39,973 nt of DNA, from the NCBI GenBank assembly GCA_027024225.1, contig JALVSR010000058.1, positions 1 through 39,973 of the forward strand, written 5' to 3'. A program made the translations under genes and the position numbers. The notes under the pieces are model-generated. The model did not search any database and was not told the DNA's origin. It saw only the letters and a list, made by a program, of their open reading frames with translations. This document shows, piece after piece, positions 1-10,936 of this stretch. Source of the DNA: Hyphomicrobiales bacterium (lineage in GTDB: Bacteria > Pseudomonadota > Alphaproteobacteria > Rhizobiales > Aestuariivirgaceae). How positions within the stretch are numbered: position 1 is the stretch's first letter; every line of letters starts with the position of its first letter.

Positions 1-142
1 GCGGTGGGTGGTTCTTTATGCATTCTGACGTGAGTGGGGTCGCGGGGTGGGGTTGCCGTTCAGCTCATGCACATGCCGGCATTGCGCATTCCCGCAATCG
101 GCTTGTTGAGCCCGCCCTTGCCGTCGTTGCGCTATTCTCATG

Positions 143-171
143 AAAAAACCCCGGCCAAAACATGGCCGGGG
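143..171 (-). terminator. Rho-independent terminator after rpsA
   Basis: A perfect 8-bp stem (CCCCGGCC at 149-156 and GGCCGGGG at 164-171) encloses a 7-base loop. Read on the minus strand, it is followed directly by six T residues (143-148). This is a textbook intrinsic terminator, 41 bases past the rpsA stop codon. Bases 1-142 to its left contain no gene I can support; ihfB, a common downstream neighbour of rpsA, is not visible there. Confidence 0.9.
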
Positions 172-212
172 CTTGCATGTCGTTTGGGCAAAGGCCGCAT
201 GGCGGCCGAGGG

Positions 213-1946
<1,734 letters not shown>

Positions 1947-2187
1947 GTTCCTCTGGTTCCTTCCTGTGACACAAACGAATCGGGTTGGCCCACGGCAATG
2001 TCCGCAGGTCGTCCCGTGAGCGCCAGGCACATCCTTGCGCCGGACCATCACCCACGGGCGGTTTGCCCTCGTTTGCTCTTTTGGTTGCGTTCGCGTTTCA
2101 CCGTGTCCGACCTTTCCGGGCCAGGCCGGAGCAGGGGAAACACGAAACCGGTTTTCCCAAAACGACAAGACCGGCAAGGGCGCTGCC

Positions 2188-2877
2188 TCATGTGCAGGCA
2201 CGCCCCCCGGCCTTGGCTTTCAAGTGCGCGTCGATAATCTCGCGCGCCGCCCGGAATGCGGCACATATATCCAATTCCGACGTGTCCAGCAAGTGGGCGT
2301 CCGCAGCCGGCCGCAAGGGGGCCTCCGTGCGGTTCATGTCGCGCTCGTCGCGCTCGCGCACGGCGGCCAGCACCTCATCAAAGGTCACGTCGCGGCCCAG
2401 CCCGCGCAGCTCCTCGAAACGGCGCTTCGCGCGCACCTCCGGGCTGGCGGTCACGAACAGCTTCACGTCCGCATCCGGCAACACCACAGTGCCGATATCA
2501 CGCCCGTCCAGCACCGCGCCCCTTTCTCCGGCGTGGGCGGCGAAGTCGCGCTGAAACCGCAACAGGGCCTTCCGCACGCCCGGATGCCGCGCCACCTTTG
2601 ACGCCGCCTCGCCCGCCTTGATGCCGCGCAACGCCGGGTCATCCAGAAGCGAAAGGTCCAGGTCGCGCGCCACCTTTTCCGCGGCCTCGGCATCGTCCGG
2701 GTCGAGGCCGGCGCGCAGCATGGCCAGCCCCACGGCGCGATACAACGCGCCGGTGTCCAGGAAGGCCAGGCCATAATGCTTCGCCAGCCGGCGGGCCAGC
2801 GTGCCCTTGCCCGCCGCCGCCGGGCCGTCGATGGCAATGACGAGGCGTTCGCCGCCGTGTGTGCTTTCCTTGCTCAT
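2188..2877 (-). CDS. cmk: Cytidylate kinase
   Basis: This 229-residue enzyme phosphorylates CMP and dCMP to the diphosphates using ATP, in cytosolic pyrimidine nucleotide salvage. The P-loop GPAAAGKGT is at about residues 18-26. It is followed by the CMP-kinase segment [10 protein letters not shown], then by [18 protein letters not shown] and the RAKRR lid region. Start chosen at 2877 ([10 protein letters not shown]), because upstream in-frame sequence overlaps the end of oligopeptidase B and does not resemble a kinase. The gap to the preceding ptrB stop is 32 bases, suggesting co-transcription. The cmk-rpsA order is widely conserved in proteobacteria. The aroA gene often found before cmk is replaced here by ptrB. 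Confidence 0.97.
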   Translation of the reverse strand: MSKESTHGGERLVIAIDGPAAAGKGTLARRLAKHYGLAFLDTGALYRAVGLAMLRAGLDPDDAEAAEKVARDLDLSLLDDPALRGIKAGEAASKVARHPGVRKALLRFQRDFAAHAGERGAVLDGRDIGTVVLPDADVKLFVTASPEVRAKRRFEELRGLGRDVTFDEVLAAVRERDERDMNRTEAPLRPAADAHLLDTSELDICAAFRAAREIIDAHLKAKAGGRACT

Positions 2878-2909
2878 GCCTTGTCCCGTTTTTCCCGTTC
2901 CGCCGCGGC

Positions 2910-5015
2910 TCAGGCCCGCTCCGGCTCCGGCAGTTCCCACAGCTTGCAGGCAAAGGCGTAGATCAGCGCGATGTCCTTCAGGTGCGCGTAACGCCCCGGC
3001 AGCCCGGCATGCCCCGCCTGCATGTGCGTCTTCAGCAGCAGGAGGTTGTCGTCGCGCTTCAGCTCGCGCAGGCGCGCCACCCATTTCGCCGGCTCCCAGT
3101 AGGTCACGCGCGGGTCGGTCAGCCCCGCCACCGCCATGATGGCCGGGTAATGCTGGGCGCGTACGTTGTCATAAGGGCTGTAGCTGGCGATGTTGAGGTA
3201 ATCCTCCCTGCTCTCGATGGGGTTGCCCCATTCCGGCCATTCGGGCGGGGTCAGTGGCAGGGAGGCGTCCAGCATGGTGGAAAGCACGTCCACGAAGGGC
3301 ACCTCGGCGATGATGCCGCGGAACATCTCCGGCGCCATGTTGGCCACCGCGCCCATGAGCATGCCACCGGCCGAGCCGCCGTGCGCGATGATGTTGCCGC
3401 GTTTCACGTAACCTTCCTCGATGAGGTGCTCGGCCACCGAGATGAAGTCGCGAAAAGTGTTCATCTTGTGCTCGCGCTTGCCCAGCTCGTACCAGCGCTG
3501 CCCTTTCTCGCGCCCGCCGCGCACATGCGCAATGGCGTAAATCACCCCGCGGTTGACCAGCGAGAAGCGCGGCGTGGCAAAGCTCGCCGGCACCGCGTAG
3601 CCATAGGCGCCGTAGCCATAGAGCCACAGCGGCGCGGAGCCATCCAGCGGCGTATCCTTGTGCCACAGCAGCGTCACGGGCACTTCCTCGCCATCGTGCG
3701 CCGGGGCGAAAATGCGCCGCACCTCGTAATTCTCCGGGTCGTGGCCGGAGGGCACCTCCTGCTCCTTGCGCAAACGTCGGGCGCGGCTGGTCATGTCGTA
3801 GTCCCAGGTGCGCCGTGGCGTGGCCGGAGAAGAATAGGTGAAGCGCAGCATCGTGGTGTCGAACTCCAGCCCCGGCTCGATGCCCAGCTCGTAGGCCTGC
3901 TCGGAAAAGGCGATCTCGTGCTCGCGCCCGGTGGAAAGGTCGGTAACGACGATGGCCGGCAGGCCGTTCTCGCGCTGCAGGCGCACCATGTGGCGGGAAA
4001 ACAGCACGTGCGCCAGGATCAGCACGCCTTCCACGTGGCCGACGATATCGTGCCAGTTCTCGCGCCCGGGCGTGGCCACCGGTGCGATGGCGATCTTGTA
4101 GTCCTTCGCGCCATCGGCATTGGTGCGGATGTAGAGCGTGCCGTGCGCCTCGTCGATGAAATACTCCACGCCCTTCTCGCGCGGCGCGATGAGCACCGGC
4201 TCTTGTGCGGGATTTTTCGCGTCGACCAGCCGCACCTCTGTGGTTTCATGATCACCGGCGTGAATGACCACGAAATTGCGCGATGAGGTCTTGTCCAGGT
4301 GCACGAAAAAGCCCGCGTCCAGCTCTTCATACACCAGCACGTCTTTTTCCGGCGCCGTGCCCAGCTCGTGCCGGTGCACGAAACGCGGACGGTGGTTGTC
4401 GTCGAGGCGGTTGTAGAAGATGTGCCTGCCGTCCTCCGCCCACACGGCATCGCCGCCGGTGTCCTTGATGACCACGTCCAGGTCCTCGCCCGTCTCGAGG
4501 TCGCGGATGCGCAGGTCGTAATATTCCGAGCCCTGGTAGTCCGCCATCCAGATGAGATAGCGGTGATCGGGCGAGTGCATGATGGTGGCAAAGTCGAAAT
4601 ATTCGTGTCCCCGCGCTTCCGCGTCGAGGTCGATGAGCACCTCTTCCTCGCCGCCGCCGCGCGGGGTGCGCACATAGCGCGGATGCTGCGCGCCGGGCAT
4701 GTATCGGAAGCGGTATTCATAAGGCCCGTCCGGCCGCGGCACCTGTTCGTCATCGTCCTTGATGCGCCCCTTCATTTCCTCGAACAGGCGTTCCTGCAGG
4801 GCTTCCGTGTCGGCCATCACGGCGTCGCAATAGGCGTTTTCCGCCTCCAGGTAGGCGCGGATGTCCGCGGGCAGGGCATCGGGATTGTGCAGCACCTCCT
4901 GCCAGTTTTCCGCCTTCAGCCAGGCGTAGTCGTCCACCCGCTCGATGCCGTGATGCACGGACTTCACGGGCCGCTTTTCCGCCCGCGGCGGAGTGGGCAA
5001 GGTCTTTCCAGTCAT
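2910..5015 (-). CDS. ptrB: Oligopeptidase B (S9 family serine peptidase)
   Basis: This 701-residue cytosolic peptidase should cleave short peptides after Arg and Lys. The N-terminal half carries the beta-propeller of the prolyl-oligopeptidase family (for example [10 protein letters not shown] and [10 protein letters not shown]). The C-terminal half is the alpha/beta-hydrolase domain. The catalytic Ser is in HGGSAGG (Ser548 from the 5015 start), Asp in LTDPRVT (Asp634) and His in [11 protein letters not shown] (His669). E. coli PtrB is 686 residues. I preferred the ATG at 5015 because the protein then starts like the family. An in-frame ATG at 5066 would overlap the end of msrB and has a weaker ribosome site. 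It lies between msrB (34-base gap) and cmk (32-base gap), probably in one transcript. Assignment as oligopeptidase B rather than prolyl endopeptidase is from overall similarity. Confidence 0.93.
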   Translation of the reverse strand: MTGKTLPTPPRAEKRPVKSVHHGIERVDDYAWLKAENWQEVLHNPDALPADIRAYLEAENAYCDAVMADTEALQERLFEEMKGRIKDDDEQVPRPDGPYEYRFRYMPGAQHPRYVRTPRGGGEEEVLIDLDAEARGHEYFDFATIMHSPDHRYLIWMADYQGSEYYDLRIRDLETGEDLDVVIKDTGGDAVWAEDGRHIFYNRLDDNHRPRFVHRHELGTAPEKDVLVYEELDAGFFVHLDKTSSRNFVVIHAGDHETTEVRLVDAKNPAQEPVLIAPREKGVEYFIDEAHGTLYIRTNADGAKDYKIAIAPVATPGRENWHDIVGHVEGVLILAHVLFSRHMVRLQRENGLPAIVVTDLSTGREHEIAFSEQAYELGIEPGLEFDTTMLRFTYSSPATPRRTWDYDMTSRARRLRKEQEVPSGHDPENYEVRRIFAPAHDGEEVPVTLLWHKDTPLDGSAPLWLYGYGAYGYAVPASFATPRFSLVNRGVIYAIAHVRGGREKGQRWYELGKREHKMNTFRDFISVAEHLIEEGYVKRGNIIAHGGSAGGMLMGAVANMAPEMFRGIIAEVPFVDVLSTMLDASLPLTPPEWPEWGNPIESREDYLNIASYSPYDNVRAQHYPAIMAVAGLTDPRVTYWEPAKWVARLRELKRDDNLLLLKTHMQAGHAGLPGRYAHLKDIALIYAFACKLWELPEPERA

Positions 5016-5049
5016 GACAGCCTCTACAGCCTCTTGTTGGCGTGAACAT

Positions 5050-5454
5050 TCATTTTCCGGGTTCATTCTCGCTGGCGGGGCGGAAGTCAAGCGCTGCGCC
5101 GTTGATGCAGAAGCGAAGCCCCGTGGGCTCGGGCCCGTCGGGGAACACGTGGCCCAGGTGCGCATCGCAGCCCGCGCAACGCACCTCCGTCCTGTGCATG
5201 CCATGGCTGGTGTCCTCCAGCAGCTTCAGCGCCTTTTCCGAAACCGGAGCGAAGAAGCTGGGCCAACCGGTCCCCGATTCATATTTCGCCTGCGAGGAGA
5301 ACAACGGCGCGCCGCAACAGACGCAATGATAGGTGCCTGGGGCCTTGTTGTAGTAGTAGGGGTGCGAGAATGCCCGCTCCGTGCCACACAGGCGCGTGAT
5401 GCGGAACTGCTCATCGCTCAGATGCGGATATTTCTTCCTTTCCTCATCGGCCAT
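5050..5454 (-). CDS. msrB: Peptide-methionine (R)-S-oxide reductase
   Basis: This 134-residue enzyme reduces methionine-R-sulfoxide in damaged proteins, using thioredoxin. Visible signatures are the zinc-binding pairs CVCC and CAGC, the segment [10 protein letters not shown], the histidines of AHLGHVF, and the catalytic Cys in [10 protein letters not shown]. Length is typical of single-domain cytosolic MsrB, and there is no signal peptide. The start at 5454 is fixed by a perfect AGGAGG eight bases upstream. It is the first gene of a minus-strand run with ptrB, and it diverges from the DUF2336 gene at 5582. The 127-base divergent gap should hold promoters for both directions. It contains AT-rich sequence around 5485-5545 but no clear consensus. 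Confidence 0.97.
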   Translation of the reverse strand: MADEERKKYPHLSDEQFRITRLCGTERAFSHPYYYNKAPGTYHCVCCGAPLFSSQAKYESGTGWPSFFAPVSEKALKLLEDTSHGMHRTEVRCAGCDAHLGHVFPDGPEPTGLRFCINGAALDFRPASENEPGK

Positions 5455-5581
5455 CGAGGGGCCTCCTTTCCTGGGGTTTATGCAATTTACCCAATATTCA
5501 TTCGGATGCATCACAACTTACGGGAACAGTTTTTTCACATCTTGCGGCATGCCGGGGCAAAGGAAAAGGGAAAGAGTGGGA

Positions 5582-6961
5582 ATGCACGCCCGGAAAGAGA
5601 AAACCGCACCCGCATCCGATGATCTGCTGGAGAGGTTGCGCCGCCTGCGCCAGCAGATCGCCGAGATTGGCGCGTCTTCCACGCAAGAACAAGCGCGAGC
5701 ACCGGAAGCGCCATCGCCTGAATCCGTCATCCGCCCCGCGGTGGCCGCCGGCCATCCTCCCGCAACGCCCACCCAGCCGGCAACACCGGTCCACTCCCCC
5801 GTGGCCGCAGGGGAAAAGGCCACGCCAGCCGCCACCTCATCCCACGTATCCCACGCCCAAGATGCGACCGCCTCCGCCAGCGAGGAAAAAGCACAGGTTC
5901 CTTCCGGCGCGGCCGACGTGGCTGACGTGGCCGACGCGGCCGACGCCGCCCGGCCGGACGAACGCCTGAACACCTTGCTGAGCCTGTCCAGCCAGCCTTC
6001 CGCGGCCCTGACGCCATCTGAGCGGCGGCTGGCGCTGGACGCTCTGGGCATTCTGCTGCCACAAGCCTCCCCCACCATGCGCCAGCAGCTCGCCCAGCGA
6101 CTGCAGATCATGGAAAGCCCTCCCCGCGCCCTGGCGCTGGCGGCCTTGCGCGTGCTGCCGAAAGAGGACATCGCGCAGGTGCTGGAAAACGCCCACCTGC
6201 CCGACGATCTGCTGGTGGAAATCATCGAGACGGCTGATCATGCCTTGCTCAAGGCTATCGCGCGCCGACCGCATCTGAACCCCGTGGTATGCGCGGCTCT
6301 GGCCCAACACGCGCCCTCCGACATCCTTGGCCAACTGCTGCGCAACGAGCGCGCCGCCATCACCGAGCCGGTCTTGTGGAAATTGCTGGAGCGGGCGAAA
6401 AACACCGCCTCGTTGCAACTGCTGCTGACAGAACGGTCCGACCTGCCGCCGCCCATCGCCTTCGAATTGTTCTGGCACGTGGCCTCGCCCCTGCGCCAGC
6501 GGCTCATTCTGCACCAGGCCAGCACATCCGGACAGATGGAAGAACTGCTGCGGCTGGCCCAGGCGCCACAGGTGGAAAACGCGCTGGATTTCCTCAAGCG
6601 GCTGCAAATGGCCCTCAACACCCTGCAGGAGGGCGATCGCGAAGGCGCCAGCCGCCTGTTGGCGGCCAAGATGGGCCTGCAAACCGGCACGGTGCGGCGC
6701 ATCCTTCTGGATACATCCGGAGAAGCTTTCACCGTCCTTGCAAAGTGCGGCCAATTGCTGACGCACGACTTCGGCGACATGCTGGACGAGCTGGCCGCCA
6801 GCCGGCTCCTGCATGTCTGGCCTTTCCTGAGAGAACGCAGCAGGTTGCAGGATTTCTACGCCGCCATGAGCGTTGGCCGGGCCCGTCTTGCCCTGCTCTA
6901 CTGGGACTGGCGCAGCCGCAATGCCGGCCCCTACGCCCTGTTGCCTCCCGTGAAGGCCTGA
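5582..6961 (+). CDS. DUF2336 domain protein
   Basis: This 459-residue protein has no known enzymatic activity that I can assign. Residues 1-30 look helical and charged. Residues 35-130 are a low-complexity Ala/Pro/Thr linker, including four copies of an Ala-Asp-Val/Ala tripeptide (about residues 111-122). Residues 130-445 match the DUF2336 family, a mostly helical repeat-like domain common in alphaproteobacteria (for example HLPDDLLVEIIE and RLLHVWPFLRERSRLQDFYA). There is no signal peptide or membrane segment. The start at 5582 has only a weak ribosome site (GAGTGGGA) and could be set slightly differently. It is transcribed away from msrB and has no obvious operon partner. Confidence 0.8.
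   Translation: MHARKEKTAPASDDLLERLRRLRQQIAEIGASSTQEQARAPEAPSPESVIRPAVAAGHPPATPTQPATPVHSPVAAGEKATPAATSSHVSHAQDATASASEEKAQVPSGAADVADVADAADAARPDERLNTLLSLSSQPSAALTPSERRLALDALGILLPQASPTMRQQLAQRLQIMESPPRALALAALRVLPKEDIAQVLENAHLPDDLLVEIIETADHALLKAIARRPHLNPVVCAALAQHAPSDILGQLLRNERAAITEPVLWKLLERAKNTASLQLLLTERSDLPPPIAFELFWHVASPLRQRLILHQASTSGQMEELLRLAQAPQVENALDFLKRLQMALNTLQEGDREGASRLLAAKMGLQTGTVRRILLDTSGEAFTVLAKCGQLLTHDFGDMLDELAASRLLHVWPFLRERSRLQDFYAAMSVGRARLALLYWDWRSRNAGPYALLPPVKA
5912..5947 (+). repeat. Four 9-base tandem repeats inside the DUF2336 gene
   Basis: Four consecutive 9-mers of the form GCNGACGNN (GCCGACGTG, GCTGACGTG, GCCGACGCG, GCCGACGCC) encode Ala-Asp-Val/Ala repeats in the flexible linker. 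The repeat stays in frame, so a change in copy number would lengthen or shorten the linker without a frameshift. Confidence 0.8.
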
Positions 6962-7120
6962 GCCCCTCCCGCGTGGCAAGGCCGGCTTTCTGCATGCCGG
7001 TGCGCGCACGGTTGTCAAACGCCATCTTTGCCTGCAAATGTGCTCTCAATGCCGAGCGTGACGATTTCGGCAAGAAATTCCATCGTGCCATCATGCCACA
7101 AGCGAACGAGGGAGGCTGCC

Positions 7121-7417
7121 ATGCCACTTTTCGCCGTCATTTGCACCGACAAGCCGGGCGAGGGACTTGCATTGCGCAAGGCCAATCGCGAGTTTCACCT
7201 GAAATGGCTGGATGATCTGGGCGATGTGCTCAAGGCCGCCGGCCCCTTCCTGGACGAAGAAGGCAATCCGGCCGGTTCGCTTCTCATCATCGAGGCCGAA
7301 TCGCTGGAAGAAGCCGGCAGAATCGCCGGGCAGGACCCCTACCGCGCCGCGGGCGTTTTCGAGAAGGTGGAAATCCGCCCGTGGAAATGGCTTGTCAAGA
7401 AACCGCAATGGGTCTGA
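7121..7417 (+). CDS. YciI-like protein
   Basis: This 98-residue protein is of the YciI/YCII family, a small ferredoxin-like fold with a conserved His-Asp pair and usually unknown substrate. The opening MPLFAVICTDKPG, the segment RKANREFHLKWL and the closing DPYRAAGVFEKVEIRPW are typical. The start at 7121 is supported by GGGAGG eight to ten bases upstream. It is followed 37 bases later by an EVE-domain gene, and this pairing recurs in alphaproteobacteria, often after tsaD and gpsA, which are not present here. The preceding gap (6962-7120) holds no other gene I can support. Confidence 0.92.
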   Translation: MPLFAVICTDKPGEGLALRKANREFHLKWLDDLGDVLKAAGPFLDEEGNPAGSLLIIEAESLEEAGRIAGQDPYRAAGVFEKVEIRPWKWLVKKPQWV

Positions 7418-7454
7418 GCTTGGGAACATGAGGCCAACAACCGGGGGCAGGAAC

Positions 7455-7898
7455 ATGGCTACCGAAACCCGCTACTGGCTGTTCAAGTCCGAACCTGCCA
7501 CCTGGAGCTGGGAAGACCAGAAGAAACATGACGGCCCGGCCGAATGGGAAGGCGTGCGCAACTACCAGGCCCGCAACAACATGCGGGCCATGAAGGTGGG
7601 GGATCTCGGCTTCTTCTATCATTCGGTGAAGGAAAAGCGCATTGTCGGCATCGTGCGCGTGGCGCGCGAAGCGCACCCCGACTCCACCGATGATTCGGGC
7701 CGCTGGGAATGCGTGGACGTGGAGGCCGTGTGCGACCTCCCCAGGCCCGTGCACTTGAACGAAATCAAGGACAATCCGAAATTGGCCGATATGGTTCTGG
7801 TAAGGAACTCCCGGCTTTCCGTGCAGCCGGTCACGCAGGAAGAATGGGAGGAAGTCTGCCGCATGGCCGGGCTGGATCCCGTTCCCCTCGTTGGGTGA
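7455..7898 (+). CDS. EVE domain-containing protein
   Basis: This 147-residue protein has the EVE fold, which is related to PUA and YTH domains and is thought to bind modified bases in nucleic acid. Typical parts are the start YWLFKSEPATWSW, then EGVRNYQARNNMRAMKVGD, FFYHS and IVGIVRVAREAHPD. Length is as expected for the stand-alone family. The start ATG at 7455 has GGGGGCAGG upstream. It is probably co-transcribed with the YciI gene 37 bases before it. The FAD monooxygenase begins 73 bases later and may also belong to the unit. The biological role of stand-alone EVE proteins is not settled. Confidence 0.93.
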   Translation: MATETRYWLFKSEPATWSWEDQKKHDGPAEWEGVRNYQARNNMRAMKVGDLGFFYHSVKEKRIVGIVRVAREAHPDSTDDSGRWECVDVEAVCDLPRPVHLNEIKDNPKLADMVLVRNSRLSVQPVTQEEWEEVCRMAGLDPVPLVG

Positions 7899-7971
7899 GC
7901 GGCCTGTGTTGTGCCATTCGGAGCGGGCTTGGCCCGGCAATGAAAATTTCCGGTGACGTATTGGTGGCGAC

Positions 7972-9138
7972 ATGGCTTCTTTGATCGTGGCGGGGGGTGG
8001 TATCGCCGGCCTGGCGGCGGCCAAGGCGGCGGCCTTGGCCGGTCACGAGGTGATGGTGCTGGAGCAGGCGCGCAATTTCACCGAGCTGGGTGCGGGCATC
8101 CAGATCGGCCCCAACGGCCGCCGCGCTCTGGAAGAACTGGACGCATGGGACTGGCTGCGCCTGCACGTCTTCCATCCGCAGGCCATCCGCATCCGCCATG
8201 GCGGAAGCGGACGAGACATCGGCCGGGTGCCGCTGGGGGAGGGCTTCCGCCGGCGTTTTCGTGGCACCTACCAGGTGGTTCATCGCGCCGATTTACTGGC
8301 CGCGCTGTTGGCCACGGTGGAGGAAGAGCCCGCCGTCAGCCTGAAAACCAGTGCCCGTGTCACGGGTTTTCGCGAACAAGACGGCCGCGTCACGGTCTTG
8401 CTGGAGGATGGCACGGAATTGCGCGGCGATGCCCTCATTGGCGCGGATGGCATCCGCTCGCGGGTGCGCGCGCAGCTATTGGGCGACCGGCCACCACGGC
8501 TTTCCGGCCACGTGCTCTACCGCGCGCTGGTGGAGCGCGAGGAAGTGCCGGCCGGCGTGGACATGGAAAACGTGAACCTGTGGCTGAACGCGCGCGGACA
8601 CGTGGTGCATTATCCGGTCAAGGGCGGCACCATGTTCAATATCGTCGCCTCGGTGAACGAGCCCTGGGGCGACAACGACACCTGGGGGGAGCCCTCCGAT
8701 GCGGCGGTGGTCAAGCAGGTTTTCGCCAATGCCGCCGATGAGGTGCGCGCGGTGCTGAACACGCCGCGAAGCTGGATGCGCTGGGGCGGCGCGGACAGGG
8801 AGCCGGTGAGCACCTGGGGCCGGGGGCTGGTCACGCTCATAGGCGATGCCGCGCATCCCACCCTGCCCTACCTCGCTTCCGGCGCGGTCATGGCCCTGGA
8901 AGACGCCGTGGTGCTCATGCGCCACCTGGCGCAGGAAAAGGATCTGGCCAGGGCCTTTCGCTCCTACGAGCGGGAACGCCAACCGCGCACCGCGCGCATC
9001 GTCAACAGCTCCTACAAATTGAGTCGCATCTATCACGCCACGGGGCTGATGGCCGCCGGCCGCGACGTGTTCATCCGCCTCACCTCCGGTCCCGCCAGCT
9101 TCGACCGCATGGCCTGGCTATACGACTGGCGCCCCTGA
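7972..9138 (+). CDS. FAD-dependent aromatic-ring monooxygenase
   Basis: This 388-residue flavoprotein belongs to the group A monooxygenases, such as salicylate 1-monooxygenase and 3-hydroxybenzoate 6-hydroxylase. The dinucleotide-binding motif GGGIAG is at residues 8-13. The DG motif LIGADGIRSRVR lies in the middle and the second FAD motif LIGDAAHPTLPYLASG near residues 285-300. No other catabolic gene is nearby, so the substrate is unknown. Similar lone genes are frequent in alphaproteobacteria. It ends 295 bases before the convergent glmM stop. The ribosome site is weak (GGTGGCGAC), but the start agrees with the family N-terminus. Confidence 0.88.
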   Translation: MASLIVAGGGIAGLAAAKAAALAGHEVMVLEQARNFTELGAGIQIGPNGRRALEELDAWDWLRLHVFHPQAIRIRHGGSGRDIGRVPLGEGFRRRFRGTYQVVHRADLLAALLATVEEEPAVSLKTSARVTGFREQDGRVTVLLEDGTELRGDALIGADGIRSRVRAQLLGDRPPRLSGHVLYRALVEREEVPAGVDMENVNLWLNARGHVVHYPVKGGTMFNIVASVNEPWGDNDTWGEPSDAAVVKQVFANAADEVRAVLNTPRSWMRWGGADREPVSTWGRGLVTLIGDAAHPTLPYLASGAVMALEDAVVLMRHLAQEKDLARAFRSYERERQPRTARIVNSSYKLSRIYHATGLMAAGRDVFIRLTSGPASFDRMAWLYDWRP

Positions 9139-9433
9139 CACCCGTCGGCCTGCCGGGAACCGATAATGCCCACGCGCGCGCAGGCAGACCGCCGCCTCGC
9201 GCCACCACCCGAGCCCTTGTTGTCGATACCACCGGGGTGCGCAAGGGTTGACCGGCGCTGGCCGGCCCGTGCTCCCCACGCCCTTGTTTTTCATGATCTG
9301 GAGGTTGGGTGAGGGCGCGGAGTGGCGAGTGGTTCTTTCTGCATCCCGGTAATTTGAGGCTCCGGCGAAGGTGCGGGACGGCGGGCCCTTCCCAATGCAT
9401 TCTTCTGGATCTATCTCGTCCGCAGGAGGCCTC

Positions 9434-10777
9434 TCAGGCGGCCTTGCGCCGCAGCACGCCGGCCAGGTTCTGCGCTATCTGCCGGATGCGGTGTTCGTCA
9501 TCGCCTTCCACCATGATGCGGATGACCGGCTCGGTGCCCGAGGGGCGGATGACAAGTCGCCCCCAGCCCTCCAGCTCCTTCTCCGCCTCGGCGATGGCCC
9601 TCTGCACGGCCGCATTTTCCAGCGGACGGCCGCCTGCGTAACGCACGTTTTCCATCACCTGCGGCACCGGCTCGAACAGGTGGCAGGCCTCCGAGACGGT
9701 CTTGCCCTGTTCTCTCACCGCCGCCAGCAATTGCAGCGCGGCGATCAGGCCATCACCGGTGCTGTTGTAATCGGTCAGAATGATATGGCCGGACTGTTCA
9801 CCCCCCACGTTGCAGCCCTTCTCGCGCATCATCTGGGCCACGTAACGGTCGCCCACCTGCGCGCGGTGCAGTTTCAACCCCTGCGATTGCAGGTAACGCT
9901 CAAGGCCGAGATTGGACATGATGGTGGCCACCACGCCATCGCCCTGCAACTGCCCGCGCGCCTTCATGTGCGTGGCGATGAGCGCCAGTATCTGATCGCC
10001 ATCCACCACCTGACCCTTTTCATCCACCACCAGCACGCGGTCGGCGTCGCCATCCAGCGCAATGCCGATGTCGGCGCGGTGTTCGTGCACCTTCTGCTGC
10101 AACTGGCCGATATCGGTGGAGCCGCAGCCGGCGTTGATGTTCAGGCCATTGGGCTCAACGCCGATGGCATAGACTTCCGCCCCGAGCTCCCACAGCGCCA
10201 TGGGGGCGATCTTGTAGGCGGCGCCGTTTGCGCAATCGATGACGACGCGCAGACCATCCAGCTTGAAGTGCCTCGGGATGGAGCGTTTGACAAATTCGAT
10301 ATAGCGTGCCTGGGCATCCTCGATGCGCTTGGCGCGGCCCAGGTTGTCGTTCTTTGCGGCATAACGCGAGAGGTCGGATTCGAGCAGCACCTCGATGCGC
10401 TTTTCCTGCTCGTCAGAGAGCTTCTCTCCGTTCGGGTCGAAGAACTTGATGCCGTTATCCTGATAGGGGTTGTGCGATGCGGAGATCATCACCCCCAGAT
10501 CGGCCCTGAGAGACCGGGTGAGCATGGCCACGCCTGGCGTTGGCACCGGCCCCAGCAGGAACACATCCAGTCCCACCGACAGGAACCCGGCGGTGAGCGC
10601 CTGCTCGATCATGTAGCCGGACAGGCGCGTGTCCTTGCCAATCACCACGCGCGCGCGCCGGCCATTGGCGAACAGCGAGCCCACCGCCATGCCCAAACGC
10701 ACCACCGTTTCCGGATCCAGCGGCTTTTCATTGGCCACACCACGCACGCCGTCGGTGCCGAAATACTTTCTCGTCAT
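9434..10777 (-). CDS. glmM: Phosphoglucosamine mutase
   Basis: This 447-residue enzyme converts glucosamine-6-phosphate to glucosamine-1-phosphate for peptidoglycan and lipopolysaccharide precursors. The start [13 protein letters not shown] is diagnostic. The phosphorylated Ser101 sits in MISASHNP, and the metal-binding loop DGDADR and the phosphate-binding RPSGTEP near the C-terminus are intact. Length matches the family (445 in E. coli). The ATG at 10777 follows GGGGAAG. It is the last gene of ftsH-folP-glmM, the same order as in E. coli. The 159-base gap to folP contains an AT-rich patch and a palindrome, so an internal promoter is possible. Confidence 0.98.
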   Translation of the reverse strand: MTRKYFGTDGVRGVANEKPLDPETVVRLGMAVGSLFANGRRARVVIGKDTRLSGYMIEQALTAGFLSVGLDVFLLGPVPTPGVAMLTRSLRADLGVMISASHNPYQDNGIKFFDPNGEKLSDEQEKRIEVLLESDLSRYAAKNDNLGRAKRIEDAQARYIEFVKRSIPRHFKLDGLRVVIDCANGAAYKIAPMALWELGAEVYAIGVEPNGLNINAGCGSTDIGQLQQKVHEHRADIGIALDGDADRVLVVDEKGQVVDGDQILALIATHMKARGQLQGDGVVATIMSNLGLERYLQSQGLKLHRAQVGDRYVAQMMREKGCNVGGEQSGHIILTDYNSTGDGLIAALQLLAAVREQGKTVSEACHLFEPVPQVMENVRYAGGRPLENAAVQRAIAEAEKELEGWGRLVIRPSGTEPVIRIMVEGDDEHRIRQIAQNLAGVLRRKAA

Positions 10778-10886
10778 TTCGCGACTTCCCCGAACTTGCC
10801 TCACCCGCCCGTATCTGCCGTTTGGACATGCTGCGGGAACAGTAGAGTTTCGCATCTCCCCGCATCCTTGTCCCGCATCACGGGAA

Positions 10887-10910
10887 GGTATAGTAAAAAT
10901 TGTGCAATTT
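10887..10910 (-). promoter_or_regulatory. Possible internal promoter/operator for glmM
   Basis: An unusually AT-rich patch lies between folP and glmM. It contains the inverted repeat AAATTG-TG-CAATTT (10897-10910, plus-strand reading) next to a minus-strand TATACC (10887-10892) that could serve as a -10 element. No good -35 is seen at the right distance. The position suggests separate control of glmM, but this is inference. Confidence 0.25.
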
Positions 10911-10936
10911 CCATGTCTTGACGGTGCTCAAGGTGC

